Origin: Pseudomonas taeanensis MS-3
Lineage (GTDB): Bacteria > Pseudomonadota > Gammaproteobacteria > Pseudomonadales > Pseudomonadaceae
NCBI RefSeq assembly: GCF_000498575.2
Contig: NZ_AWSQ01000010.1
Span: 1 to 64,000 of the forward strand
Length of the DNA stretch: 64,000 bases
Reading direction: 5' to 3'
The notes under the pieces are model-generated. The model searched no databases. It had not been told where the DNA came from and saw nothing but the letters and a program-made list of their open reading frames with translations. A program made the position numbers and the translations under genes. Numbering within the stretch: position 1 is the first letter of the stretch; every line of letters begins with the position of its first letter. Shown in pieces: positions 43,968 to 53,161 of this stretch.

Positions 43968-44969
43968 TTGAACACACCCATAGAACCCCGTCGCTTCACC
44001 CTCGAACCCTTCGACGCTCGGCGCTTCGCCGACCTGTGCGGGCAACTTGATGAGCACCTGCGCCTGATCGAACAGCGCCTGGGCATTGAAATCCGCAATC
44101 GCGGCAATCAGTTCGAGCTGCTCGGCCCGCCAGAGCGTACCCAGTCCGCCGAACAGCTGCTGCGTCGCCTGTACCGCGAAGCCAAGAACAGCGAACTGTC
44201 TCTGGACACCGTGCACCTGGCACTGCATGAGTCGGACACCGAAGAGCTGACCAACCCGAGCGCAGAGACCAGCGTGGCCCTGCGTACGCGCAAGGGCATG
44301 ATTCGCCCGCGCGGCGCCAACCAGCAGCGTTACGTCAAGGCCATGCTCGAGCACGACATCAACTTCGGCATCGGCCCGGCCGGCACCGGCAAGACCTACC
44401 TGGCCGTCGCCTGCGCGGTGGATGCCCTGGAGCGCGAGCAGATTCGTCGCATCCTGCTGGTCCGCCCGGCAGTAGAAGCCGGCGAGAAACTTGGTTTCCT
44501 GCCCGGCGACCTGGCACAGAAGATCGACCCCTATCTTCGCCCCCTGTACGACGCACTCTATGAGATGCTCGGTTTCGAACATGTTGCCCGACTGATCGAG
44601 AAGCAGGTGATTGAGGTCGCACCACTGGCCTATATGCGCGGCCGTACGCTGAGTAACAGCTTCATCATTCTCGACGAAAGCCAGAACACCACGATGGAAC
44701 AGATGAAGATGTTCCTCACCCGCATCGGTTTCGGCTCCACGGCCGTGATTACCGGCGACATCACCCAGGTCGACCTGCCGCGCGGCACCCGCTCCGGCCT
44801 GACCCACGTGATCGACGTACTGCATGAAGTGCCCGGCATCAGCTTCACCCACTTCAAACCCAAGGACGTGGTACGCCACCCGCTGGTGCAGCGCATCGTC
44901 GAGGCCTACGAGCATCATGACAACCGCCTGCACGGCAAGCCCGACGACCTGGACAACGACGATGCTTGA
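43968..44969 (+). CDS. ybeZ: PhoH-family ATPase YbeZ
   Basis: This 333-residue protein starts with TTG at 43968 (NTPIEPRRFTLEPFD), a weak start codon. Walker A is GPAGTGKTYLAVA, Walker B SFIILDESQNTT. YbeZ is a PhoH-like ATPase linked with the YbeY endoribonuclease in ribosome maturation. The stop overlaps the ybeY start by 8 bases, and the genes ybeZ-ybeY-corC-lnt follow in the standard order. Confidence 0.94.
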   Translation: MNTPIEPRRFTLEPFDARRFADLCGQLDEHLRLIEQRLGIEIRNRGNQFELLGPPERTQSAEQLLRRLYREAKNSELSLDTVHLALHESDTEELTNPSAETSVALRTRKGMIRPRGANQQRYVKAMLEHDINFGIGPAGTGKTYLAVACAVDALEREQIRRILLVRPAVEAGEKLGFLPGDLAQKIDPYLRPLYDALYEMLGFEHVARLIEKQVIEVAPLAYMRGRTLSNSFIILDESQNTTMEQMKMFLTRIGFGSTAVITGDITQVDLPRGTRSGLTHVIDVLHEVPGISFTHFKPKDVVRHPLVQRIVEAYEHHDNRLHGKPDDLDNDDA

Positions 44970-45435
44970 GCTGGATCTGCAACTCGCCAGCGAGGGCAAA
45001 CAGCTGCCCAGCGAGGCACAGTTTCGCGACTGGTGCGCCCTGGCCTTGCGCCAGCGCAGCGCGGACTCAGAGCTGACCATCCGCCTGGTCGATGAGGCCG
45101 AAGGTCGCGAGCTGAACCACACCTGGCGACACAAGAATTACGCCACCAATGTACTGTCCTTTCCCGCCGACGTACCGGATGGGCCGGACGGCGTTCCGCT
45201 GCTCGACATCCCACTGCTCGGCGACCTGGTGATCTGCGTGCCCGTGGTCGAGCGCGAGGCCATCGAACAGGGCAAGCGTCTGGAGGCGCACTGGGCGCAT
45301 CTGGTGATTCACGGCTGCCTGCATCTACTCGGTTACGACCATATCGAGGATCTCGAAGCCGAGGAAATGGAAACACTGGAACGCATACTGCTCGCCGAGC
45401 TGGGTCACCCCGACCCCTATGCCGGCGACGAATAA
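44962..45435 (+). CDS. ybeY: Endoribonuclease YbeY
   Basis: Start at the ATG at 44962, within the end of ybeZ, gives 157 residues. The zinc-binding motif HLVIHGCLHLLGYDH is present, and the core segment YATNVLSFP is typical. YbeY acts in 16S rRNA 3' end maturation and 70S ribosome quality control. The longer frame upstream of 44962 overlaps ybeZ and is not the start. Confidence 0.95.
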   Translation: MLELDLQLASEGKQLPSEAQFRDWCALALRQRSADSELTIRLVDEAEGRELNHTWRHKNYATNVLSFPADVPDGPDGVPLLDIPLLGDLVICVPVVEREAIEQGKRLEAHWAHLVIHGCLHLLGYDHIEDLEAEEMETLERILLAELGHPDPYAGDE

Positions 45436-45466
45436 CTCCCCACAAGTAAGGATTCCGAGTACCCCC

Positions 45467-46306
45467 ATGAGCGAAGACCGATCGAGCAACGAGCAGAAGT
45501 CCTGGTTGAATAAACTGACCCAGGCTTTTGCTCATGAGCCGAAAAACCGTCAAGAACTGCTGGAAGTGCTACGCGAAGCACATCAGAACAAGCTACTCGA
45601 CAGCGAAGCCCTGGCGATAGTTGAAGGCGCCATTCAGGTAGCCGACCTGCAGGTTCGCGACATCATGGTTCCCCGCTCGCAGATGATCAGCATCAAAGCC
45701 AATCAAATGCCCAAGGAATTCCTGCCTTCGATCATCGAAGCCGCGCACTCACGCTATCCCGTCGTTGGCGAAAGCCTCGACGATGTGATCGGCATCCTGC
45801 TGGCCAAGGACCTGCTGCCACTGGTCATGCTCGATGAGCAACCGAGCTTCAACATCAAGGATCTGCTGCGCCCGGCGACTTTCGTTCCCGAGTCCAAGCG
45901 CCTCAACGTACTGCTGCGCGAGTTCCGCGCCAATCACAATCACATGGCCGTGGTCATCGATGAATACGGCGGCGTCGCCGGCCTGGTGACCATCGAGGAT
46001 GTGCTCGAGCAGATCGTCGGCGACATCGAGGACGAGCACGACGTCGAAGAGGACAGCTATGTCAAACCGCTGCCCAGCGGCGACTTCCTGGTCAAGGCCC
46101 TGACCCCGATCGACAACTTCAACGAAGCCTTCGCCTGCGAGTTTTCCGACAACGAGTTCGATACCGTCGGCGGCCTGGTGATGAGCGCCTTCGGCCATCT
46201 GCCCAAACGCAACGAAGTGACCGAGATCGGCGAGTTCCGCTTCCGTGTGCTGAACGCCGACAGTCGGCGCATCCACCTGCTGCGCCTGACGCCTCTCGAG
46301 CGCTGA
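45467..46306 (+). CDS. corC: CorC/YbeX CBS-domain protein
   Basis: Start at the ATG at 45467 gives 279 residues. It has no membrane domain: a short N-terminal segment, two CBS domains (VRDIMVPRSQMISIKANQMP, then FVPESKRLNVLLREFRANHNHMAVVIDEYGGVAGLVTIEDVLEQIVGDIEDEHD) and a C-terminal CorC_HlyC domain. The family is linked to magnesium/cobalt homeostasis and ribosome function in E. coli. It lies between ybeY and lnt. Confidence 0.93.
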   Translation: MSEDRSSNEQKSWLNKLTQAFAHEPKNRQELLEVLREAHQNKLLDSEALAIVEGAIQVADLQVRDIMVPRSQMISIKANQMPKEFLPSIIEAAHSRYPVVGESLDDVIGILLAKDLLPLVMLDEQPSFNIKDLLRPATFVPESKRLNVLLREFRANHNHMAVVIDEYGGVAGLVTIEDVLEQIVGDIEDEHDVEEDSYVKPLPSGDFLVKALTPIDNFNEAFACEFSDNEFDTVGGLVMSAFGHLPKRNEVTEIGEFRFRVLNADSRRIHLLRLTPLER

Positions 46307-46512
46307 GGCCGTCGGCACCAGGCCTGGCTTTTTGCGAGACTGGGCCCGGCTGCGGGGCCCACCGAGCGTGATCACCTGCACTCCATTACCGCTAAACAAG
46401 TGCCAGCCGCGACAGTCAGCCTCATACCTACGCGCTTTTCCCACAACGCGGCTTGCCCCCGGCCGCCAGTTCCCTATAGCCTCCTGCGGTCTTTCATTGC
46501 CAAGGATTTACG

Positions 46513-48033
46513 ATGCGCTGGATCACCCGCCCCGGCTGGCCGGGCAACCTCCTCGTGGCGGCTGCCGGCGCTGCGACCACCCTGGCGCTCGCCCCATTCG
46601 ACCTGTGGCCGCTGGCCATCCTGTCTATCGCCCTGTTCTACCTCGCCCTGCGCGACCTGAGCCCGCGTCAGGCGGCGTGGCGCGGCTGGTGGTACGGCTT
46701 TGGCCTGTTCGCCGCCGGCACCAGCTGGGTGTATGTCAGCATCCACGATTACGGCGCCGCCTCACCGGCACTGGCGGCCTTGCTGACCCTGGGCTTCGTC
46801 GCCGGGCTGGGGCTATTCTTCGCCTTTGCCGCCTGGCTATGGGCGCGCTGGCTGCGCCGTGCCGAAGCCCCGCTGGCCGACGCCCTGGCATTCGCCGCAC
46901 TGTGGCTGGCGCAGGAGGCCTTTCGTGGCTGGTTCCTCACTGGCTTCCCCTGGCTCTACGCCGGCTACAGTCAACTCGACGGCCCACTGGCCGGGCTGGC
47001 GCCCCTGGGCGGCGTGTGGCTGATTTCCTTTGTTCTGGCGCTGACCGCAGCGCTGCTGGTCAATCTGGCGCAACTGCGCGCCCGCGCCGCCTTCCTCGCC
47101 GCCGGCATCGCCCTGCTGCTCGCGCCCTGGATCGTCGGCATGACCCTGAAAGACCACGCCTGGACCCAGCCGAGCGGCGCTCCGCTCAAAGTCGCGGCGA
47201 TGCAAGGCAATGTAGAGCAGAATCTCAAGTGGGACCCGGCGCAACTCAACGCACAACTGGCGCTGTACCGCGACATGAGCCTGAGTGCCCAGCCGACTGA
47301 CCTTATCGTCTGGCCGGAAACCGCGGTACCGGTGCTCAAGGAACATGCCGCCGGCTACCTGAGCGTGATGGATCGCTTCGCTCGCGAACGCCAGGCAGCG
47401 CTGATCACCGGCGTGCCGATCCGTCAGGCTAACGAGCGCGGCGAGCCACGCTACTACAACGCCGTCAGCGTGGTGGGCGATGGCAGCGGCGACTACCTGA
47501 AACAGAAGCTGGTGCCCTTTGGCGAATACGTCCCCTTGCAAGAGGTGCTGCGCGGACTGATCGCCTTCTTCAATCTACCGATGTCGGACTTCGCCCGCGG
47601 CTCGAGCACGCAGCCGCTGCTGCAGGCCAAGGGCCACAAGATCGCCACCTATATCTGCTACGAAGTGGTCTACCCCGAGTTTGCCGCCGGGCTGGCCGCA
47701 CAGAGTGAGCTGTTGCTGACCGTCAGCAACGACGCCTGGTTCGGCAGCTCGATCGGCCCGCTGCAACACCTACAGATGGCGCAGATGCGCGCCCTGGAGG
47801 GGGGCCGCTGGATGATTCGTGCGACCAACAACGGCATGACAGTGCTAATCGACCCCTACGGCCGGATCACCACCCAGCTGCCACAGTTTGAACGGGGCGT
47901 GCTGTATGGCGAGGTTCAGCCGATGCAGCAACTGACCCCCTATTTGCGCTGGCGCACCTGGCCGCTAATCATCCTCTGCGGCCTGCTGTTCGCCTGGGCG
48001 CTACTGGCCAACCGGATGGCCAAGACCCTCTAG
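46513..48033 (+). CDS. lnt: Apolipoprotein N-acyltransferase Lnt
   Basis: This 506-residue inner-membrane enzyme adds the third acyl chain to lipoproteins. Several N-terminal transmembrane helices are followed by a periplasmic nitrilase-like domain with the catalytic Glu (IVWPETAVP), Lys (YLKQKLVPFGEYVPL) and Cys (TYICYEVVYPEF) and the SNDAWFGSSIGPLQHLQMAQMRALEGGRWMIRATNNG region. The last hydrophobic helix is at the C-terminus. About 200 bases separate it from corC, longer than usual. Confidence 0.97.
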   Translation: MRWITRPGWPGNLLVAAAGAATTLALAPFDLWPLAILSIALFYLALRDLSPRQAAWRGWWYGFGLFAAGTSWVYVSIHDYGAASPALAALLTLGFVAGLGLFFAFAAWLWARWLRRAEAPLADALAFAALWLAQEAFRGWFLTGFPWLYAGYSQLDGPLAGLAPLGGVWLISFVLALTAALLVNLAQLRARAAFLAAGIALLLAPWIVGMTLKDHAWTQPSGAPLKVAAMQGNVEQNLKWDPAQLNAQLALYRDMSLSAQPTDLIVWPETAVPVLKEHAAGYLSVMDRFARERQAALITGVPIRQANERGEPRYYNAVSVVGDGSGDYLKQKLVPFGEYVPLQEVLRGLIAFFNLPMSDFARGSSTQPLLQAKGHKIATYICYEVVYPEFAAGLAAQSELLLTVSNDAWFGSSIGPLQHLQMAQMRALEGGRWMIRATNNGMTVLIDPYGRITTQLPQFERGVLYGEVQPMQQLTPYLRWRTWPLIILCGLLFAWALLANRMAKTL

Positions 48034-48041
48034 CGCGACAC

Positions 48042-48803
48042 TTAGGGGTAGGCCAGCGGGTAGGCAATTAACCCAATGGCCTCATTGAGGAGCAAGCCGC
48101 TCTGCCACAGCGCCTTGCTTTCCGGTAGCCAGCCGCCGGCCGGGCGACCGTTCGGCACACCGAGAAAACCTACCGGGGCAGCTCGCACCTGAAAGCCGAC
48201 TTGCTCGAAGCTCCAGCGTGCCCTGGGCATGTGCCACGCCTGAGTCACCAACAACACACGCTTGAAGCCCTCGCTACGCAGCAATTCGGCGCTGTGAGTT
48301 GCGTTCTCCCAGGTCGTGCGACTCGCCTCCTCTCGCCAACGTACAGCCACACCGTAGTCGCGAGCCAGCACCTGAACCATCAAGGCCGCTTCGCTGGGCG
48401 GCACGCCGTAATGCAGACCACCACTGACCAGCAGCGGCAATCCCGAGGCCTTGGCCAGCCGCGCCGCATAGCGCAGCCGTTCCAGCGCAAAGGGACTTGG
48501 TTGATCAGCCCCCCAGGCGGGATCATTCTGCTCGCGCCCGCCGCCCAACACGACGATTGCATCGACCTCCTGCGCCAAGTCGCCCCACTGCGTCTCCTGC
48601 AACGCCGACTCAGGCTCCAGCAGACGCGCGGACCACTCCACTGTAATTGGCAGACTCATCAGCCACAGCCCGCCAACTCCGACCACAAAGCAGGCAGCCG
48701 CCAGGCGCGGAAAGCGCCTACGCAACCACCAGGCAGCGAGCAACAAGAGCAGCAACAGCCCAGGAGGTAACAACAGCTGTTTGAGGACGTAACGAATCGG
48801 CAT
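48042..48803 (-). CDS. YdcF/ElyC-family DUF218 protein
   Basis: This 253-residue protein has two N-terminal hydrophobic helices and a DUF218 domain: VDAIVVLGGGREQNDP, ERLRYAARLAKASGLPLLVSGG, and SRTTWENATHSAELLRSEGFKRVLLVTQAWHMPRA. These are the conserved pockets of the SanA/ElyC/YdcF group, linked to envelope biogenesis or vancomycin resistance in some species. Function here is unknown. It converges on lnt with an 8-base gap. Confidence 0.88.
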   Translation of the reverse strand: MPIRYVLKQLLLPPGLLLLLLLAAWWLRRRFPRLAAACFVVGVGGLWLMSLPITVEWSARLLEPESALQETQWGDLAQEVDAIVVLGGGREQNDPAWGADQPSPFALERLRYAARLAKASGLPLLVSGGLHYGVPPSEAALMVQVLARDYGVAVRWREEASRTTWENATHSAELLRSEGFKRVLLVTQAWHMPRARWSFEQVGFQVRAAPVGFLGVPNGRPAGGWLPESKALWQSGLLLNEAIGLIAYPLAYP

Positions 48804-48893
48804 CGGGCATCTCCACAGAGGAGTGAAGCCTACCAGAGCGGTGATTGGCGATTGCGCTTGCTTACCTGCGGCACCTGAGGTGTACGCCTGGTA

Positions 48894-48905
48894 CCCCCCC
48901 CCCCC
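48894..48905. repeat. Homopolymer run of 12 C
   Basis: A 12-base C tract lies in the spacer between the YdcF-like gene and the zinc-ribbon gene. Outside the left edge of the window I saw no other such run; it could be a slippage hot spot or a sequencing artefact. Confidence 0.6.
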
Positions 48906-49031
48906 GACAACGAGAATCCCACCTTTCCATTATCAAGAGAGCAAACGACGGACTTGCCGAGAGTCCCCGGAAGCCGAGTCTTGCCCGGACCAGTACTCAG
49001 GGCTCTTTTTATCAACGGCCATTACGTTCGA

Positions 49032-49478
49032 TTAATGAGGGTTACTCGCCCGGAACAACTGCGAGCCACAGGCCGAGCAGGCCTTTGTGCCCTTACCGGG
49101 CTGCCAATCGGCAGCCACACCGCACACGGCGCAACAGAGCTGCACGCGCTGTTTCAGCGGGGGTTTCGCCTTGCCATGCCCCCTGGCCGCCGGCTTATGC
49201 GCCGAGCGCCAAGGCTTTAACGTTTGCGCCGGCCATTGTTCCAGCTGTGCCAGCTCCTCTGCCGCCGCATGCCAGCCGCGCAACCAGTTGAGATCCCGAT
49301 CCAGATAGGCGCGAATCAACTCAAGCTCGGCAGAGGTCAGGCCGTGCAACTCCAGATCACGCGGCGGATCGGCAGACACGCGACTCAGGCTGTCAGCCTC
49401 ATCCAGCGCCAGGGCGAGCCGCTGCAACAGCCGCTCATACAAACCGCTGCCCGTCTCTGTTCGCCGCAACTCACCCAT
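49032..49478 (-). CDS. Zinc-ribbon protein (DUF1451/YbeL-like)
   Basis: Start at the ATG at 49478 (GAGG ribosome site upstream) gives 148 residues. The N-terminal half is helical (LYERLLQRLALALDEADSL), and the C-terminal part has a zinc ribbon with CCAVCGVAADWQ and CSACGSQLFRA. This matches the YbeL/DUF1451 family of gammaproteobacteria. Function is unknown. It is transcribed away from leuS. Confidence 0.87.
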   Translation of the reverse strand: MGELRRTETGSGLYERLLQRLALALDEADSLSRVSADPPRDLELHGLTSAELELIRAYLDRDLNWLRGWHAAAEELAQLEQWPAQTLKPWRSAHKPAARGHGKAKPPLKQRVQLCCAVCGVAADWQPGKGTKACSACGSQLFRASNPH

Positions 49479-49826
49479 CCACTCACCTCGCGCCGGACTC
49501 AAAAAAAGCGGCCCCTATATCCAGCTTAGCGGCAGCCCCTTAACCGGCAGGACACAGCGACCAACGGTGCGCAGCCAAGAACGGACGCCTGCGCGCTGCT
49601 GTAATCAGGGTTTCCCTCAGTCAAGGGGGGTCATGTATGCTACGGCGTCTACCGAACAGGCCGCGTGAAAGCGCAGTGAGCGAAGGCTAAGCAAGGCAGT
49701 TGCAGGCGAAAAAGCGCAGTTTACCCGTGGTAAATAAGCATTCTGAGCCTGTCCCAACGCCGCATAGCCGAGCGCAGCAACTTTCCTGCTGCCTGTATAA
49801 GCCCCCATTCCCCAGCGCCAGTAGCC
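49479..49826. other. Divergent spacer before leuS with dispersed repeat
   Basis: This spacer of about 350 bases contains, at about 49660-49790, a sequence (AAGGCAGTTGCAGGCGAAAA, then GCGCAGTTTACCCGTGGTAA and GAGCGCAGC) that resembles a dispersed intergenic repeat of Pseudomonas; the TTTACC-CGT-GGTAAA core is a small palindrome. Otherwise no gene is seen; the leuS promoter should lie near 49740-49800. Confidence 0.5.
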
Positions 49827-52448
49827 ATGCACGAACAGTATCAGCCACGCGAAATCGAAGCCGCCGCGCAGTCCCATTGGGACACGCAAAAATCCTTTGT
49901 AGTGAATGAACAGCCGGGCAAGGACACTTTCTATTGCCTGTCGATGTTCCCCTACCCGAGCGGCAAGTTGCACATGGGTCACGTGCGCAACTACACCATC
50001 GGTGACGTGATCGCGCGCTACCAGCGCATGCAAGGCAAGAACGTGCTGCAGCCGATGGGCTGGGACGCCTTCGGCATGCCGGCGGAAAACGCTGCGATGA
50101 AGAATAAGGTCGCGCCCGCCAAGTGGACCTACGAAAACATCGACTACATGAAGACCCAGCTGAAGAGCCTGGGCCTGGCTGTCGACTGGACGCGCGAAGT
50201 CACCACCTGCAAACCAGATTATTACCGCTGGGAGCAATGGCTGTTCACCCGCCTGTACCAGAAGGGCGTGATCTACCGCAAGAACGGCAGCGTCAACTGG
50301 GACCCGGTTGACCAGACCGTACTGGCCAACGAGCAGGTCATCGACGGCCGCGGCTGGCGCAGTGGCGCGCTGATCGAAAAGCGCGAAATCCCCATGTACT
50401 ACTTCAAGATCACCGCCTATGCGGATGAGCTGCTGAGTAGCCTGGATGACCTGGATGGCTGGCCGGAACAGGTCAAGACCATGCAGCGCAACTGGATCGG
50501 CAAGTCACGCGGAATGGAAGTCAGCTTCCCCTATGACGTCGCCAGCATCGGCGAAGCCGGCAGCATGAAAGTCTTTACCACGCGCCCGGACACCCTGCTG
50601 GGCGCTACCTACGTCGCGGTCGCAGCCGAACACCACCTGGCGTCCGTCGCCCTCGCACGCCTGCCGAGCGACAAGGCGGCCGAACTGCAGGCCTTCATCG
50701 ACGAATGCAAACGCGGCGGCGTGGCCGAAGCCGACATCGCCACCCAGGAGAAGAAAGGCCTGCCTACCGGGCTGTTCGTCGAGCACCCGCTGACCGGTGA
50801 AAAGCTGCCGGTGTGGGTCGCCAACTACGTGCTGATCCATTATGGCGACGGCGCGGTAATGGCCGTACCGGCTCACGACGAGCGCGATTTCGAGTTCGCC
50901 CACAAATACCAGCTGCCGATCAAAGCGGTGGTGCGTACCACGGCCGGCGACGAGACCCCGGCACCCTGGCAGGACGCCTATGGCGAGCATGGCCAACTGA
51001 TCAACTCCGGTGAGTTCGACGGCCTGGATTTCGAGGGCGCCTTCGACGCCATCGAAGTTGCCCTGCAGAAAAAATCCCTCGGCCAGGCACGCACCCAGTT
51101 CCGTCTGCGCGACTGGGGCATCAGCCGCCAGCGCTATTGGGGCTGCCCGATCCCGATCATCCACTGCGACAACTGCGGCGATGTGCCGGTGCCGGAAGAC
51201 CAGCTACCCGTAGTACTGCCCGAAGACGTGGTGCCAGACGGCGCGGGCTCGCCACTGGCCAGGATGCCCGAGTTCTATGAGTGCAGCTGCCCGAAATGCG
51301 GCAACCCGGCCAAGCGCGAAACCGACACCATGGACACCTTCGTGGAAAGCTCCTGGTATTTCGCCCGCTACGCCTCGCCCCAGTACACCGGCGGCATGGT
51401 TGATCCGGCCGCAGCCAACCACTGGCTGCCGGTGGATCAATACATCGGCGGTATCGAACACGCCATCCTGCACCTGCTCTACGCGCGCTTCTTCCACAAG
51501 CTGATGCGTGACGAGGGCCTGCTCGACTCCGATGAGCCGTTCAAGAACCTACTGACCCAAGGCATGGTGGTCGCCGACACATATTTCCGCGTACTGGAAA
51601 ACGGCGGCAAGGACTGGTTCAACCCAGCCGACGTAGAAATCGAACGCGACGCCAAGGGCAAGGTCATCGCCGCCAAGTTGAAGATCGACGGCCAGCCAGT
51701 GGAAATCGGTGGCACCGAGAAGATGTCCAAGTCGAAGAACAATGGCGTTGACCCACAAGCGATGATCGATGCTTACGGCGCCGACACTTGCCGCCTGTTC
51801 ATGATGTTCGCCTCACCACCGGACATGAGCCTGGAATGGTCCGACTCCGGCGTCGAGGGCGGCAGCCGCTTCCTGCGCCGCGTCTGGCGCCTGACCCAGA
51901 CCCACGTCAATGCCGGCCTGCCACAGGCGCTGGACAAGAATACGCTCAGCGACGCACAAAGAGAGGTGCGCCGCGCCATCCACCTGGCCATCAAGCAAGC
52001 CAGCCAGGACATTGGCCAGCACCACAAATTCAACACCGCCATCGCCGCCGTGATGACCCTGATGAACGTGCTGGAAAAAGCGCCTCAACAAGCCGAACAA
52101 GACCGCGCCCTGCTCCAGGAAGGTTTGGAAACCGTGGCCCTGCTGCTGGCACCGATCACCCCGCACATCAGTCACCAACTGTGGTCGGAACTGGGCCAGC
52201 ACGGAGCGATCATCGACGCTCGCTGGCCGCAGCTGGACGAGTCAGCCCTGGTGCAAGACAGCCTGACTCTGGTGATTCAGGTCAACGGCAAACTCCGCGG
52301 ACAGCTTGAGATGCCGGCCAGCGCCAGCCGCGAAGAAGTCGAGACGGCGGCCCGGAGCAACGAGAATGTGCTGCGGTTTACCGAAGGCTTGGCTATTCGC
52401 AAGGTGATTGTGGTGCCGGGTAAACTGGTCAATATCGTCGCCAACTGA
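49827..52448 (+). CDS. leuS: Leucyl-tRNA synthetase
   Basis: This 873-residue class I synthetase has HMGH at residues 49-52 and KMSKS at residues 632-636. The inserted editing domain (CP1) lies between them with the TRPDTLLGATYVAVA and HDERDFEF elements. The C-terminal anticodon and tRNA-binding extension is complete. It charges tRNA-Leu. It is followed by lptE and holA in the order normal for gammaproteobacteria; a GC-rich hairpin lies between leuS and lptE. Confidence 0.98.
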   Translation: MHEQYQPREIEAAAQSHWDTQKSFVVNEQPGKDTFYCLSMFPYPSGKLHMGHVRNYTIGDVIARYQRMQGKNVLQPMGWDAFGMPAENAAMKNKVAPAKWTYENIDYMKTQLKSLGLAVDWTREVTTCKPDYYRWEQWLFTRLYQKGVIYRKNGSVNWDPVDQTVLANEQVIDGRGWRSGALIEKREIPMYYFKITAYADELLSSLDDLDGWPEQVKTMQRNWIGKSRGMEVSFPYDVASIGEAGSMKVFTTRPDTLLGATYVAVAAEHHLASVALARLPSDKAAELQAFIDECKRGGVAEADIATQEKKGLPTGLFVEHPLTGEKLPVWVANYVLIHYGDGAVMAVPAHDERDFEFAHKYQLPIKAVVRTTAGDETPAPWQDAYGEHGQLINSGEFDGLDFEGAFDAIEVALQKKSLGQARTQFRLRDWGISRQRYWGCPIPIIHCDNCGDVPVPEDQLPVVLPEDVVPDGAGSPLARMPEFYECSCPKCGNPAKRETDTMDTFVESSWYFARYASPQYTGGMVDPAAANHWLPVDQYIGGIEHAILHLLYARFFHKLMRDEGLLDSDEPFKNLLTQGMVVADTYFRVLENGGKDWFNPADVEIERDAKGKVIAAKLKIDGQPVEIGGTEKMSKSKNNGVDPQAMIDAYGADTCRLFMMFASPPDMSLEWSDSGVEGGSRFLRRVWRLTQTHVNAGLPQALDKNTLSDAQREVRRAIHLAIKQASQDIGQHHKFNTAIAAVMTLMNVLEKAPQQAEQDRALLQEGLETVALLLAPITPHISHQLWSELGQHGAIIDARWPQLDESALVQDSLTLVIQVNGKLRGQLEMPASASREEVETAARSNENVLRFTEGLAIRKVIVVPGKLVNIVAN

Positions 52449-52455
52449 TTACACT

Positions 52456-52480
52456 CGGCGCGCCCACACATGGCGCGCCG
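52456..52480 (+). other. GC-rich hairpin between leuS and lptE
   Basis: CGGCGCGCC (52456-52464) and GGCGCGCCG (52472-52480) form a perfect 9-bp stem with a 7-base loop but no following T run. It may lower read-through or protect the leuS end rather than fully stop transcription. Confidence 0.6.
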
Positions 52481-52507
52481 GGATGCTTGACCTAGGGGAA
52501 AACAAAG

Positions 52508-53119
52508 ATGATGAAACGGAATCTGTTGGTAATCGGCCTGACTGTACTGCTCAGCGCCTGTGGCTTCCAACTGCGCGGAACCGGTGATGTGCAGTTTGCC
52601 CTCAAGGAACTCAATGTCAGCGCCCGCAACGCTTACGGCGAGACGCTCAAACAAGTACGCGAAGTCCTGCAGAACAACGACGTACGCGTTTACCCCGGCG
52701 CCCCCTACAGCCTGATCCTGAGCAACGAGCAGGAAGACCAGCGCACCGCCAGCTATACCAGTTCGGCGCGCACTGCCGAATACGAGCTGACCATGACCCT
52801 CGACTACGAGATTCGTGGCGCGAAGAACCTGCTACTGCTGAATAACCAACTGGAAGTACAGAACTTCTACGTGCAGGACAGCAACAACCTGATTGGCTCC
52901 GGCCAGGAGGCCGCGCAGTTGCGCCAGGAAATGCGTCGCGACCTGGTGCAGCAACTGGTTCAACGTCTGCGTCAGGTGACTCCAGCGCAGCTCGACCAGT
53001 TGCAACAGGCCGCCGAAGCCAAGGCCAAAGCCGAAGCCGAGGCTCTGGAGGCCGCTCGCCAGTTCGAAGCCTCGCAACCAAAGCAGTCACCGCTGCAACT
53101 GCCGACGCAACTGCAGTAA
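52508..53119 (+). CDS. lptE: LPS-assembly lipoprotein LptE
   Basis: This 203-residue protein has a lipobox LLSAC near residue 17, followed by GFQLRGTGDVQFALKELNVSA, the LptE family opening. It plugs the LptD barrel in LPS insertion. The C-terminal tail is a charged, probably coiled-coil extension (QLDQLQQAAEAKAKAEAEAL), longer than the E. coli protein. It follows leuS by 59 bases and precedes holA by 42 bases. Confidence 0.93.
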   Translation: MMKRNLLVIGLTVLLSACGFQLRGTGDVQFALKELNVSARNAYGETLKQVREVLQNNDVRVYPGAPYSLILSNEQEDQRTASYTSSARTAEYELTMTLDYEIRGAKNLLLLNNQLEVQNFYVQDSNNLIGSGQEAAQLRQEMRRDLVQQLVQRLRQVTPAQLDQLQQAAEAKAKAEAEALEAARQFEASQPKQSPLQLPTQLQ

Positions 53120-53161
53120 GTCTGCGAGGGCCGCCCATGCGGCCCGACGCCTGATGAGCCG

